Below, one piece after another: positions 1 to 8,777 of a stretch of 48,893 nt of DNA. This DNA is from Polaribacter sp. GTDB taxonomy: Bacteria > Bacteroidota > Bacteroidia > Flavobacteriales > Flavobacteriaceae. A program made the translations under genes and the position numbers. The notes beneath the pieces are model-generated. The model made no database searches and was not told where the DNA came from. It saw only the letters and a list, made by a program, of their open reading frames with translations. The stretch is taken from assembly GCA_020740485.1 (NCBI GenBank), contig DYMN01000002.1, positions 1 through 48,893 on the forward strand. Reading direction: 5' to 3'. Within the stretch, counting starts at the first letter, position 1. The number at the start of each line of letters is the position of its first letter.

Positions 1-790
1 ACACGGATTACACAGATAGAGCGGATGGACGCGGATTTTTATAGAACACGAATCCACGCCTACTGCGTGGTAGGTGACGCAAATTGGACGAATGTACGTG
101 AAGAATAGAACACGGATTACACAGATAGAGCGGATGGACGCGGATTTTTATAGAACACGAATCCGCCTTTCGGCGTGGTAGGTGACGCAAATTGGACGAA
201 TGTACGTGAAGAATAGAACACGGATTACACAGATAGAGTGGATTGACGCGGATTTTTATAGAACACGAATCCGCCTTTCGGCGTGGTAGGTGACGCAAAT
301 TGGACGAATGTACGTGAAGAATGGAACACGGATTACACAGATAGAGTGGATTGACGCGGATTTTTATAGAACACGAATCCGCCTTTCGGCGTGGTAGGTG
401 GCACAAATTGGACGAATGTACGTGAAGAATGGAACACGGATTACACAGATAGAGCGGATGGACGCGGATTTTTATAGAACACGAATCCGCCTTTCGGCGT
501 GGTAGGTGGCACAAATTGGACGAATGTACGTGAAGAATGGAACACGGATTACACAGATAGAGTGGATTGACGCGGATTTTTATAGAACACGAATCCGCCT
601 TTCGGCGTGGTAGGTGGCACAAATTGGACGAATGTACGTGAAGAATAGAACACGGATTACACAGATAGAGCGGATGGACGCGGATTTTTATAGAACACGA
701 ATCCACGCCTACTGCGTGGTAGGTGACGCAAATTGGACGAATGTACGTGAAGAATGGAACACGGATAAAACAAGATAGAGCAGATAAACG
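1..790. repeat. Tandem array of a 108/109-bp hairpin-bearing repeat
   Basis: Seven full units begin at about 1, 110, 218, 326, 434, 542 and 650, each opening with ACACGGATTACACAGATAGA, followed by a decayed eighth unit from 759. The units are nearly identical. Each has a hairpin in its middle that comes in two forms: CCACGC-loop-GCGTGG in the first and last full units (109 bp) and a CCGCC-TTT-CGGCG form in the inner units (108 bp). The array begins at the window edge, so its full length is unknown. Because 108 is a multiple of three, a long open frame crosses it on the minus strand, but its peptide only mirrors the repeat and I do not call it a gene. Confidence 0.93.
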
Positions 791-930
791 CACAAACAGC
801 GTGGATCTGTGTACCCTAAAAAATCACTGCATCACAAGCAAAAGAAATCTTTGTCAATTTGTTTTTTTCGTTTTAAAAAATTTCTCATTAGAGAAATAAA
901 AAATTTGTGTAAATCTGCCCAATCTGTGTT

Positions 931-951
931 CCTGCCACGCTTGAGGCGTGG
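931..951. repeat. REP-like hairpin (CCTG plus CCACGC/GCGTGG stem)
   Basis: CCTG is followed by CCACGC, a short loop and GGCGTGG. It belongs to the same family as the hairpins inside the tandem array at the window start and those near 29193, 31443 and 45518, here in the opposite orientation. Confidence 0.6.
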
Positions 952-1002
952 ATCAGTGTGCCATACACAACCCATATCTTTCTCTTTTTTATCCAGAAAA
1001 AG

Positions 1003-1031
1003 TTGCATATCTCAAAAAAAATCTATTTTTG
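1003..1031 (+). promoter_or_regulatory. Probable topA promoter
   Basis: TTG at 1003-1005, an 18-nt spacer and TATTTTTG at 1024-1031 fit the flavobacterial promoter consensus (TTG, 17-23 nt, TAnnTTTG). It would give topA a leader of about 200 nt made largely of short-word repeats. Confidence 0.55.
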
Positions 1032-1091
1032 CAACCGTTTTTAATAGTTTCATGTTTGATGTTTCAGGTTTGAAGTTTCATGTTGAAACTT

Positions 1092-1131
1092 GTAATTCGT
1101 AAAACGTAATTCGTAAAACGTAATTCGTAAT
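1092..1131. repeat. 14-bp microsatellite in topA leader
   Basis: GTAATTCGTAAAAC occurs at 1092-1105 and 1106-1119, with a third partial copy at 1120-1131. Confidence 0.85.
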
Positions 1132-1239
1132 ATTGTCATTAAGCTAGAAGTATATAACAAAAAAACTAATGTCTAAAGTCCAAGGTTCAAAGACCAAAGA
1201 CTAACGTCCAAAGACCACACAGACCATAAACCAAATCCT

Positions 1240-3714
1240 ATGTCGAAAAACCTCGTAATCGTTGAGTCTCCCGCCAAAGCAAAAACCATTGAAAAATTTT
1301 TAGGCTCGGATTTTACAGTTGCCTCCAGCTTTGGGCACATCGCGGATCTCCCTTCTAAAGACATTGGCGTAGATATTCAAAACGGATTCAAACCACAGTA
1401 TGAGATTTCAGCGGACAAGAAAGATGTAGTAAAAAAATTGAAAGATTTAGCCAAAAAAGCGGAAACCGTTTGGTTAGCGAGTGATGAGGACCGTGAGGGA
1501 GAAGCCATTGCTTGGCATTTGTTTGAGCAATTAAAATTGAAAAAAGACCATACCAAACGCATCGTTTTTCACGAAATCACCAAAAATGCAATTCTCAAAG
1601 CGGTAGAGAATCCGCGTGAGATAGATTATCATTTGGTCAATGCACAACAAGCCCGTCGTGTGTTAGATCGCTTGGTAGGCTATGAACTCTCCCCTGTTCT
1701 ATGGCGCAAAGTGAAAAAAGGACTATCTGCCGGACGTGTGCAGTCGGTAGCCGTTCGTTTGATTGTAGAAAGAGAAATGGAAATTCAAAATTTCAAAAGT
1801 GTGGCTACTTACAAGGTCGATGCCGAATTTGAAACCAATGACCAAAAGAAATTCAAAGCTAAACTCAATGAAGGTTTTGACACCAAAGACCAAGCCGAGA
1901 AATTCTTACAATCTTGCATAGGAGCCAAATTTAGCATAGCAGACAAACAAATAAAACCCGCTAAAAAATCGCCTGCCCCACCATTTACCACTTCAACCTT
2001 GCAACAAGAAGCATCCAGAAAATTAGGATTTCCGGTAGCAAAAACCATGCGTGTAGCGCAACAATTGTATGAAGAAGGATTCATCACCTATATGAGAACG
2101 GACAGTGTGAACCTTTCAAAAGAAGCGTTGGCAATGGCAAAAACTACCATAGTTGGCAGTTTTGGCGATAAATATAGCCAAGTTAGAAACTTTACCACCA
2201 AATCAAAAGGAGCGCAAGAAGCCCACGAAGCTATCCGTCCCACCAATATGTCCTTGTCAAGTATCAATTTAACACATGATACGGAAAGATTATACAGCTT
2301 GATATGGAAAAGAACCCTTGCATCTCAGATGAGTGATGCCGATTTGGAACGCACCACTGTTTCTGTAGAAAACAATCAAAACAAACATCTTTTTACAGCA
2401 CAAGGAGAAGTAATTAAGTTTGATGGTTTCTTGAAATTGTACATAGAAAGCTTTGATGACGATGAAGAGGCAGAAAAAGAAGGTATGCTCCCCCAAATGA
2501 ATGTAAAAGATGTAATTACACCCTCTTATATCAATGCAACCGAACGTTATTCAAAACCGCCATTCAGATATTCGGAAGCAGCCTTGGTGAAAAAATTGGA
2601 GGAATTAGGCATAGGAAGACCTTCTACCTATGCACCCACCATATCCACTATTCAAAACAGAGGATATGTTGAAAAACCAACAATAGAAGGCGCTGAAAGA
2701 AAATATACGCAATTGATTTTGAAAAATGCTAAAATAGAAGCAAAACAGCTGACCGAGAAAGTGGGAGCAGATAAAGGAAAGTTAGTGCCAACGGATATAG
2801 GGATAGTGGTCAATGATTTTTTGGTAAAGAATTTTGATCACGTAATGGATTTTGGGTTTACCGCTGCCATAGAAAATAAATTTGATGCCATTGCAGAAGG
2901 AAAAGAAGCCTGGGACAAAGTGGTGAGCCATTTCTATAAAGATTTTCACGAAAATGTAACGGATGTAGCTGAAAATGCCGAACGTGAAAAAGGAGAACGA
3001 CTTTTAGGACAAGACCCTGAAACCGGCAAAAACGTTTATGCTCGCTTAGCACGCTATGGGGCTATTGTGCAAATTGGAGAAAGTACAGATCAGGAAAAAC
3101 CAAAGTTTGCGAGTTTACAAGGCAATCAAACCATCAATAACATCACTTTGGAAGAAGCCTTAGGTTTATTTGGATTACCAAAAACCTTAGGAAACTATGA
3201 AAACAAAGAAGTAATTGTTGCTAATGGAAGGTATGGACCCTTTGTGAAATGGGATACTATGTTTGTCTCTTTACCAAAAGATGCCAATCCGCTGGAAACC
3301 ACCATGGAGCAAGCTATTGAATTAATACAAACAAAACAAAAAGCCGATGCACCGGTAGGAAGTTATAACGGATTGCCCGTTCAGAAAGGAGTTGGCAGAT
3401 TCGGACCCTTCATCAAGTGGAACAATATGTTCATCAATGTCAGTCGTCAGTATGATTTAGCGACTTTGACCGATATGCAGATTCAAGAAATCATCGAAGC
3501 TAAATTGAAAAAAGAAGAAGAAAAAGTGGTAAAATCATTCGATAAAGAAGGCATTACCATAGAAAAAGCACGTTGGGGACGCTTTACATTGATCAAAGGT
3601 AAAATAAAAATAGAATTATCTAAAGAAACCAATGTTGAAAATTTAGAATTGAGTGATGTTTTGGCAATATTACAAGCCAAAAACGGAAAATCTAAAGGGA
3701 AAATAAAAAAATAA
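1240..3714 (+). CDS. topA: DNA topoisomerase I (type IA)
   Basis: The enzyme relaxes negatively supercoiled DNA by cutting one strand through a 5'-phosphotyrosine. The 824-residue product starts with the TOPRIM domain: LVIVESPAKAKTIEKFLG supplies Glu9, and ASDEDREGEAIAWH supplies the metal-binding Asp82, Asp84 and Glu86. The catalytic tyrosine is Tyr284 in ITYMRTDS. After the core (about residues 1-600) come C-terminal repeats of the type seen in Bacteroidota and other non-enteric topoisomerases (GPFVKW, GRFGPFIKW and ARWGRF motifs) instead of cysteine zinc ribbons. The start directly precedes the TOPRIM strand, so there is no room for a later one. It is transcribed toward the gld cluster but separated from the next gene by about 90 bp. 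Identification is secure. Confidence 0.98.
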   Translation: MSKNLVIVESPAKAKTIEKFLGSDFTVASSFGHIADLPSKDIGVDIQNGFKPQYEISADKKDVVKKLKDLAKKAETVWLASDEDREGEAIAWHLFEQLKLKKDHTKRIVFHEITKNAILKAVENPREIDYHLVNAQQARRVLDRLVGYELSPVLWRKVKKGLSAGRVQSVAVRLIVEREMEIQNFKSVATYKVDAEFETNDQKKFKAKLNEGFDTKDQAEKFLQSCIGAKFSIADKQIKPAKKSPAPPFTTSTLQQEASRKLGFPVAKTMRVAQQLYEEGFITYMRTDSVNLSKEALAMAKTTIVGSFGDKYSQVRNFTTKSKGAQEAHEAIRPTNMSLSSINLTHDTERLYSLIWKRTLASQMSDADLERTTVSVENNQNKHLFTAQGEVIKFDGFLKLYIESFDDDEEAEKEGMLPQMNVKDVITPSYINATERYSKPPFRYSEAALVKKLEELGIGRPSTYAPTISTIQNRGYVEKPTIEGAERKYTQLILKNAKIEAKQLTEKVGADKGKLVPTDIGIVVNDFLVKNFDHVMDFGFTAAIENKFDAIAEGKEAWDKVVSHFYKDFHENVTDVAENAEREKGERLLGQDPETGKNVYARLARYGAIVQIGESTDQEKPKFASLQGNQTINNITLEEALGLFGLPKTLGNYENKEVIVANGRYGPFVKWDTMFVSLPKDANPLETTMEQAIELIQTKQKADAPVGSYNGLPVQKGVGRFGPFIKWNNMFINVSRQYDLATLTDMQIQEIIEAKLKKEEEKVVKSFDKEGITIEKARWGRFTLIKGKIKIELSKETNVENLELSDVLAILQAKNGKSKGKIKK

Positions 3715-3746
3715 CTTTAAATTATTCTAATTAGATATTTTTTATT

Positions 3747-3754
3747 TATTTTTG
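3747..3754 (+). promoter_or_regulatory. Candidate -7 element before the arginase-like gene
   Basis: TATTTTTG matches TAnnTTTG and lies 50 bp before the start codon. No TTG is visible at the expected distance upstream, so this is only half a promoter. Confidence 0.35.
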
Positions 3755-3804
3755 CAAAATATTTATTTACTTATTTACAGCCCCTAAGTACCTAAGATAT
3801 AAGA

Positions 3805-4968
3805 ATGAATTTATTTTTAGATTTTTTACTTCCTGTTGATGAATCATTAAAGCAATTTACTGAAAATCAATCAATAGAAACTTTTGGTAAAAATATCAAT
3901 TTTATACAAGATGTATCTGATGTAACGATTGAACCAAATTCAATCGCTTTGATTGGAATCCCAGAAGATAGGACTTCCTTAAACAATGAAGGAACGGGTT
4001 TGGATTGTAAAGAAGTAAGAAAAGAGCTATACAAATTGTATTGCGGGAATTGGAAAACAAAAATTTATGATTTTGGAGATTTAAAAGTAGGAAAGACGTT
4101 CAATGACACATTGGTTATATTGCAGGAAATAACAGTATACTTGCTTAAAAATAATATTTTCCCTGTATATTTGGGAGGAAGCCAAGCTTTAACTTATGCG
4201 ATCTACAGAGCCTATGATCAATTAGAAAAAAGAGTAAATCTCACTACGGTAGATGCTAAATTTGATCTTGGCATTTTGGGAGAAGACCTGAATTCAGGTT
4301 CATTTCTTACCAAAATAGTGATGGATAAACCGAATAATTTAAATAATTATACTAATTTAGGTTTTCAAACGTTTTTAAATTCGCAAGAAGAGATCCATCT
4401 AATGGAAGGACTTTTATTTGATGTGTATCGATTAGGCAATATTAAAAGTAATATAGAATTGTGCGAGCCTGCATTGCGAGATGCGGATATTTTAAGTATC
4501 GACTTGGGAGCGATTAAGTCAACTGATGCTCCGGCGAATCATACTAATTTAATAAGTGGCTTAAGCTCTGATGAGATTTGTCAAATTAGTCGTTATGCCG
4601 GAATAAGCGATAGATTGAATGTTTTCGGCATTTTCGAGTACAATTCAAAATTAGACCATAACAATCAAACAGCTCAGTTAATAGCTCAAATGATATGGTA
4701 CTATATTGAAGGAGTTAATTTACGCAAACCTGAATTTCCAAATTTGGATTTAAAAGATTTTAAAAAATACATGGTAGTGATAGATGATGAAACCTATCAT
4801 TTTTACAAAAGTGATATAACTAACCGATGGTGGATGGAAATTAATTTAATTAATGATAATAAAATAAACAGAGAAACGTTAATTCCGTGTACCTATAATG
4901 ACTATGTAACTGCAAGTAATATGGAAATTCCTGAAAGATGGTACGTTAACAGGAAAAAAATAGAGTAA
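3805..4968 (+). CDS. Arginase/formiminoglutamase-fold protein, degenerate metal site
   Basis: This 387-residue protein has the ureohydrolase (arginase/agmatinase/formimidoylglutamase) layout, but the binuclear manganese motifs are eroded. GGDH reads GGSQ (124-127), DAHxD reads DAKFD (150-154), and SxDxD reads SIDLG (231-235). Asp150, Asp154 and Asp233 remain, while both histidine ligands and one aspartate are replaced by Gln127, Lys152 and Gly235. From family knowledge such a protein is unlikely to hydrolyse a guanidino substrate, so a structural or regulatory role is inferred. There is no signal peptide, so it is cytoplasmic. It sits between topA and gldK on the same strand; I recall a similar arrangement in other gliding flavobacteria, which would argue for a link to gliding or secretion. 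Fold assignment is good; function is unknown. Confidence 0.82.
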   Translation: MNLFLDFLLPVDESLKQFTENQSIETFGKNINFIQDVSDVTIEPNSIALIGIPEDRTSLNNEGTGLDCKEVRKELYKLYCGNWKTKIYDFGDLKVGKTFNDTLVILQEITVYLLKNNIFPVYLGGSQALTYAIYRAYDQLEKRVNLTTVDAKFDLGILGEDLNSGSFLTKIVMDKPNNLNNYTNLGFQTFLNSQEEIHLMEGLLFDVYRLGNIKSNIELCEPALRDADILSIDLGAIKSTDAPANHTNLISGLSSDEICQISRYAGISDRLNVFGIFEYNSKLDHNNQTAQLIAQMIWYYIEGVNLRKPEFPNLDLKDFKKYMVVIDDETYHFYKSDITNRWWMEINLINDNKINRETLIPCTYNDYVTASNMEIPERWYVNRKKIE

Positions 4969-5020
4969 TCACAATAAAAAACGAGAAAAAAGAAAAGGTA
5001 ATTATATACTAAACATCATT

Positions 5021-5051
5021 TTGCATAATTCGAAAATTAATTATAGGTTTA
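5021..5051 (+). promoter_or_regulatory. Candidate gldK operon promoter
   Basis: TTG at 5021-5023, a 20-nt spacer and TAGGTTTA at 5044-5051 are one mismatch from TTG-N(17-23)-TAnnTTTG, 27 nt before the gldK start. Confidence 0.4.
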
Positions 5052-5078
5052 CACGCTTTTAGAAACAGGCATTTTATC

Positions 5079-6443
5079 ATGAGAAAAACGATATTTTTTA
5101 TTTTACTGACTGCAGTAGTTTATAGTTGTGGATCAGGTGGAAATCAAAAAGGAGAATTGGTAGGAGTAGGTACAAAATCCAAATGGAATTCAGAAACACC
5201 TTTCGGAATGGTATTAGTTCCCGGTGGAACATTTACCATGGGTAAACAAGATGAAGACGCACTTGGAGCTTTGAATACCCCAGCGCGCACGGTTACGGTG
5301 AGTCCCTTTTATATGGATGAAACAGAAGTTACCAATTCTGAATATAAACAATTTGTGTATTGGGTTCGTGATTCAATAGTCAGGACAAAATTAGCTCTTA
5401 TGGCTGAATATTCAGATGATCCGGCTAATGGTCCATTGGCTGATTATGCATTTCAAGATACCACCAAGAATAAAAATATTTACATTAAATATATGATGGA
5501 AAATTATGGTAGTCTTGGAGATGTTAATTCCCCTTCACAAGGTCGATTCCTAAATTGGGAGGAAGATTTAGTTTGGGAACCATCTGATTTTCCCTCTATG
5601 GAATATGCAGAAGTAATGGACAGTATGTATTTACCGTTTGAAGAAAGTTTTGATGGCAGAAGAATGATAGATGTTTCAAGCCTCAAATATCAATATTCCT
5701 GGTTAGATCAGGAAGCTGCAGCAAGAAAAGGCTCAAGTAGATCTGAACAAGTCATCAAAATGGTAGTAAAAGTTTATCCGGATACCACAGTTTGGGTTAA
5801 AGATTTTTCCTACTCCTATAATGATCCCATGCATCAAAATTACTTTTGGCATCCGGCATATAATGATTATCCGGTGGTTGGGGTAAATTGGTATCAATCC
5901 AAAGCCTTTGCTAATTGGAGAACTAAATGGAAAAACGATTATTTATCATCGCGAAAAAACAGTATACGTGTTCCACATTTTAGGTTACCTTCTGAAGCAG
6001 AATGGGAATATGCCGCAAGAGGGGGATTAGAATTTGGGAAGTTTCCTTGGGGTGGACCTTACACCACAAGTGATCGAGGCTGTTTCCTCGCCAATTTTAA
6101 ACCTGAACGCGGTGACTATGCCGTAGATGGAGCTTTATATACAATGGAAGCAAAATCATATAACAAAAACGGGTATGGATTATACAATATGGCCGGAAAT
6201 GTATATGAGTGGACAGCAACTGCCTACAATGAAGCATCTTATTACTTTGGCTCTACTATGAATCCTAATGTTGAAGATAGGCAAAATAGCAGAAAAGTAA
6301 TAAGAGGAGGTTCTTGGAAAGATATTGCTTATTTTATAGAGGTAAGTTCAAGAGCTTATGAATATGCTGATACAGCGAGAAGTTATATCGGGTTTAGAAC
6401 AGTACAAGATTACCTCGGTACTGATTTGAAAAAGAAAAAATAA
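5079..6443 (+). CDS. gldK: Gliding motility/T9SS lipoprotein GldK
   Basis: GldK is the outer-membrane lipoprotein that, with GldN, forms the periplasmic ring of the type IX secretion system (PorK-PorN in Porphyromonas). The 454-residue product has a lipoprotein signal peptide ending in VVYSC (Cys17). It is followed by a formylglycine-generating-enzyme-like (sulfatase-modifying factor) domain: MVLVPGGTFTMG (44-55), VVGVNWYQSKAFANW, RLPSEAEWEYAARGG, NMAGNVYEWT, VIRGGSW and a terminal IGFR motif. GldK uses this fold structurally, as far as is known. It is the first gene of gldKLMN, and gldL follows after 40 bp. Length and domain order are as expected for the family. Confidence 0.97.
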   Translation: MRKTIFFILLTAVVYSCGSGGNQKGELVGVGTKSKWNSETPFGMVLVPGGTFTMGKQDEDALGALNTPARTVTVSPFYMDETEVTNSEYKQFVYWVRDSIVRTKLALMAEYSDDPANGPLADYAFQDTTKNKNIYIKYMMENYGSLGDVNSPSQGRFLNWEEDLVWEPSDFPSMEYAEVMDSMYLPFEESFDGRRMIDVSSLKYQYSWLDQEAAARKGSSRSEQVIKMVVKVYPDTTVWVKDFSYSYNDPMHQNYFWHPAYNDYPVVGVNWYQSKAFANWRTKWKNDYLSSRKNSIRVPHFRLPSEAEWEYAARGGLEFGKFPWGGPYTTSDRGCFLANFKPERGDYAVDGALYTMEAKSYNKNGYGLYNMAGNVYEWTATAYNEASYYFGSTMNPNVEDRQNSRKVIRGGSWKDIAYFIEVSSRAYEYADTARSYIGFRTVQDYLGTDLKKKK

Positions 6444-6483
6444 TAGAAGTACATTAACCAAAAATTAAAATAAAAAAATTATC

Positions 6484-7137
6484 ATGTCATCACAATCAAA
6501 AACACAAAAGAAAATTTTCCACATGGCTTATAGTATAGGCGCTTCAATCGTTATTATTGGAGCACTATTTAAAATTCTTCACATGAGCTTAGGCCCGTTA
6601 ACAGGAGGAGTTTTATTGATGATAGGTTTAGGCGTAGAAGCTTTTATTTTCTTTTTATCCGCATTTGAACCTATTCAAGAAGATTTAGACTGGTCAAAAG
6701 TCTATCCGGAATTAGCCGGAGGAGAAGCTAAAGCAAGAAAAACAGCAGCTAAAGAATCTGAAGAAGTTCAAGGTTTGCTGTCTAAAAAATTAGATGATAT
6801 GCTGAAAGAAGCTAGATTAGATGCAGGACTTATGAAAAGTTTAGGCGATAGTATACAAAATTTTAAAGGCGCTGCAGAACAAATTCAACCTGCAGTAAGT
6901 TCTATTGCCGCTACTAACAAATACAGTGAACAATTGTCTTTGGCAGCCTCACAAATGGAATCTTTAAACAGTTTGTATAAAGTACAATTAGAAAGTAGCA
7001 GTCGTCAGGCTCAAGCTAATTTAGAGATTGCAAAAAATGCAACAGTTTTACAAGAGCAAATGCAATCTATGGCAGCCAATTTAAAATCGTTAAATGGAGT
7101 TTATGGTGGTATGCTTACCGCGATGAACAGAGGATAA
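6484..7137 (+). CDS. gldL: T9SS/gliding motor protein GldL
   Basis: GldL is the inner-membrane motor subunit which, as a pentamer around a GldM dimer, converts proton-motive force into motion for gliding and type IX secretion. The 217-residue product has two transmembrane helices (about residues 15-35 and 39-62) and then a long cytoplasmic, helical, coiled-coil-prone tail rich in Gln, Ser and Ala. The second helix carries Glu52, and Tyr16, Lys30 and His33 are also present. Their spacing matches the functionally important intramembrane residues of the F. johnsoniae protein (Tyr13, Lys27, His30 and Glu49, from memory). The motor therefore looks intact. gldM follows after 48 bp, consistent with one operon. 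Confidence 0.97.
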   Translation: MSSQSKTQKKIFHMAYSIGASIVIIGALFKILHMSLGPLTGGVLLMIGLGVEAFIFFLSAFEPIQEDLDWSKVYPELAGGEAKARKTAAKESEEVQGLLSKKLDDMLKEARLDAGLMKSLGDSIQNFKGAAEQIQPAVSSIAATNKYSEQLSLAASQMESLNSLYKVQLESSSRQAQANLEIAKNATVLQEQMQSMAANLKSLNGVYGGMLTAMNRG

Positions 7138-7185
7138 TATATTACCAAAATAACCAATATTTATTAACTATTAAAATTATAGAGA

Positions 7186-8724
7186 ATGGCAGGAGGTAAT
7201 TTATCACCCAGACAGAAGATGATTAACTTAATGTATCTTGTATTTATTGCAATGTTAGCATTGAATATGGATAAAAAAGTATTGTCGTCTTTTGGATTCA
7301 TGAAAGAAAAATTAGCGACATCCAATGCTAAAGCTGCGGAATCAATTGACGGAATCATGAGTACTTTAGAAGGCAAAGCTGAAGAAAATCCAACTCGATA
7401 TGGTCAAAAGTTGCAACAAGCAAAACAAATTCATACGTTATCAAATGAATTCTTTTCTTATTTAGGAAGTGTGAAAACTAAACTAACCGCAAAAGTAGAG
7501 AATCCTAAAGATTATGAAACAATGGATAGTCAAGAACCGGGAGATGCCTATTTCTTCGGTAAAGATGAAAAATTTACACCAGCCGGTGATGAGTTTGTTA
7601 AAAAGATAAATAAGTATAAAGATGATATCTTAAAAATCGCAGGAGATTCTTTGAGTTCTGATGTTAAAGACCAAATTATAAAACGTTTTTCAACTCCGGA
7701 GGAAAAAGTAAAAGATGGAAAAGCCACAGAACCTTGGTTAGTTAGTCGTTACAAAGGTTTTCCTTTGATTACCTCTTTAACTAATATTGAGCAAATTCAA
7801 GCTGATATTCGCACTACTGAAACTGAAGTGTTCAATTCTATGCTTGGCAAAGCTTTGATTGACGACACCAAAATGACCAGTTATAAAGCCATTGTAGCTT
7901 TAGACAAAACTGCTTTTTTTGCAGGTGAAAAAGTTACGGGAAAAATAGTCTTAGGAAAATATGATTCCAGTTTAAACATAGATAATTTTACTATGACTGG
8001 TTTAACTGGTACTAAAGCAGCTGGTCAAGTAATCATTAGTGGTACAGCCGGAAACCCCGGAACTCATCCTTTTAAGGGTTCATTCTCATTCAAACAAAAA
8101 GATGGAACTCCAATTGTATTACCCTTTGAAAGTGAATATACGGTAATCACAGAACCCAATCAAGCAGTAATTTCTGCTGAGAAAATGAACGTAGTTTATC
8201 GTGGTTTGAAAAATCCGCTTTCTATCTCAGTTCCCGGTGTAGGCGATAATGCGGTTTCGGTCCCTGGATTGACTAAAGTGGGTAACGGTCAGTATGTAGT
8301 GACTCCAACTTCAGGAAATGAATTGGTTATTAATGTTTCTGCTAAATTATCAAGCGGAAAAGTGATCAATACCAAGAAAGTATTCCGTATCAAAAATGTG
8401 CCACCCCCTACCGGAGCTATCAGAGGTCAAACCGGTAAAGTGGGTATGCCTAAAGAAAGTATTTCCAGTGCCACAGTGGGGGTAGTATTACCTGATTTTG
8501 TTTTTGACTTGCAATTTGAAGTGACCGGTTTTACCATTAAAGTACCTGGTCAACCTTCTGTGGTAGTCAATGGAGCAAGAATGAATGCAGCTGCACAATC
8601 AGCCATAGCCAAAGCACAAAAAGGAGAAATTGTCTCTATTTTCGATATTAAATCTAGAGTAGTGGGTGAAGGAGCCGGATTACCGGTTCAAACAGCATCT
8701 CCAGTAACGATTGATGTTAAATAA
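7186..8724 (+). CDS. gldM: T9SS/gliding motor protein GldM
   Basis: GldM is the inner-membrane partner of GldL. Its single N-terminal helix sits inside the GldL pentamer and its periplasmic part reaches up to the GldK/GldN ring. The 512-residue product starts MAGGNLSPRQKM, then has one transmembrane segment (about 12-28). A helical region (about 35-220) is followed by three beta-rich domains; the last, with conserved FKVP/GQPSV-like strands, is expected to contact GldN. Length is normal for the family. It is the third gene of the operon, with 53 bp to gldN. Confidence 0.97.
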   Translation: MAGGNLSPRQKMINLMYLVFIAMLALNMDKKVLSSFGFMKEKLATSNAKAAESIDGIMSTLEGKAEENPTRYGQKLQQAKQIHTLSNEFFSYLGSVKTKLTAKVENPKDYETMDSQEPGDAYFFGKDEKFTPAGDEFVKKINKYKDDILKIAGDSLSSDVKDQIIKRFSTPEEKVKDGKATEPWLVSRYKGFPLITSLTNIEQIQADIRTTETEVFNSMLGKALIDDTKMTSYKAIVALDKTAFFAGEKVTGKIVLGKYDSSLNIDNFTMTGLTGTKAAGQVIISGTAGNPGTHPFKGSFSFKQKDGTPIVLPFESEYTVITEPNQAVISAEKMNVVYRGLKNPLSISVPGVGDNAVSVPGLTKVGNGQYVVTPTSGNELVINVSAKLSSGKVINTKKVFRIKNVPPPTGAIRGQTGKVGMPKESISSATVGVVLPDFVFDLQFEVTGFTIKVPGQPSVVVNGARMNAAAQSAIAKAQKGEIVSIFDIKSRVVGEGAGLPVQTASPVTIDVK

Positions 8725-8777
8725 TAATTTCAAATTAGTTACAAAGTAAATTTTATTGTTTATTTATTTTTAAAATA

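Larger units (their letters stand above)
791..1239. other. Long leader region upstream of topA
   Basis: No convincing gene is seen. It holds a REP-like hairpin at 931-951, the probable topA promoter at 1003-1031, a run of related words around 1050-1090 (GTTTGATGTTTC, GTTTGAAGTTTC), a 14-bp microsatellite GTAATTCGTAAAAC repeated almost three times at 1092-1131, and a stretch of near-repeats of CAAAGACC and AAAGTCC at about 1170-1230 that ends just before the topA start codon. The open frame at 809-1102 has no recognisable product. Confidence 0.75.

Noticed and set aside
1-790. CRISPR array
   Set aside because: The 108-bp units are contiguous and similar throughout; there are no unique spacers between short repeats and no cas genes.
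8-793. 261-codon open frame on the minus strand across the tandem array
   Set aside because: Its peptide repeats with the DNA unit (108 bp is a multiple of three) and it has no start context or known fold; it is a by-product of the repeat.
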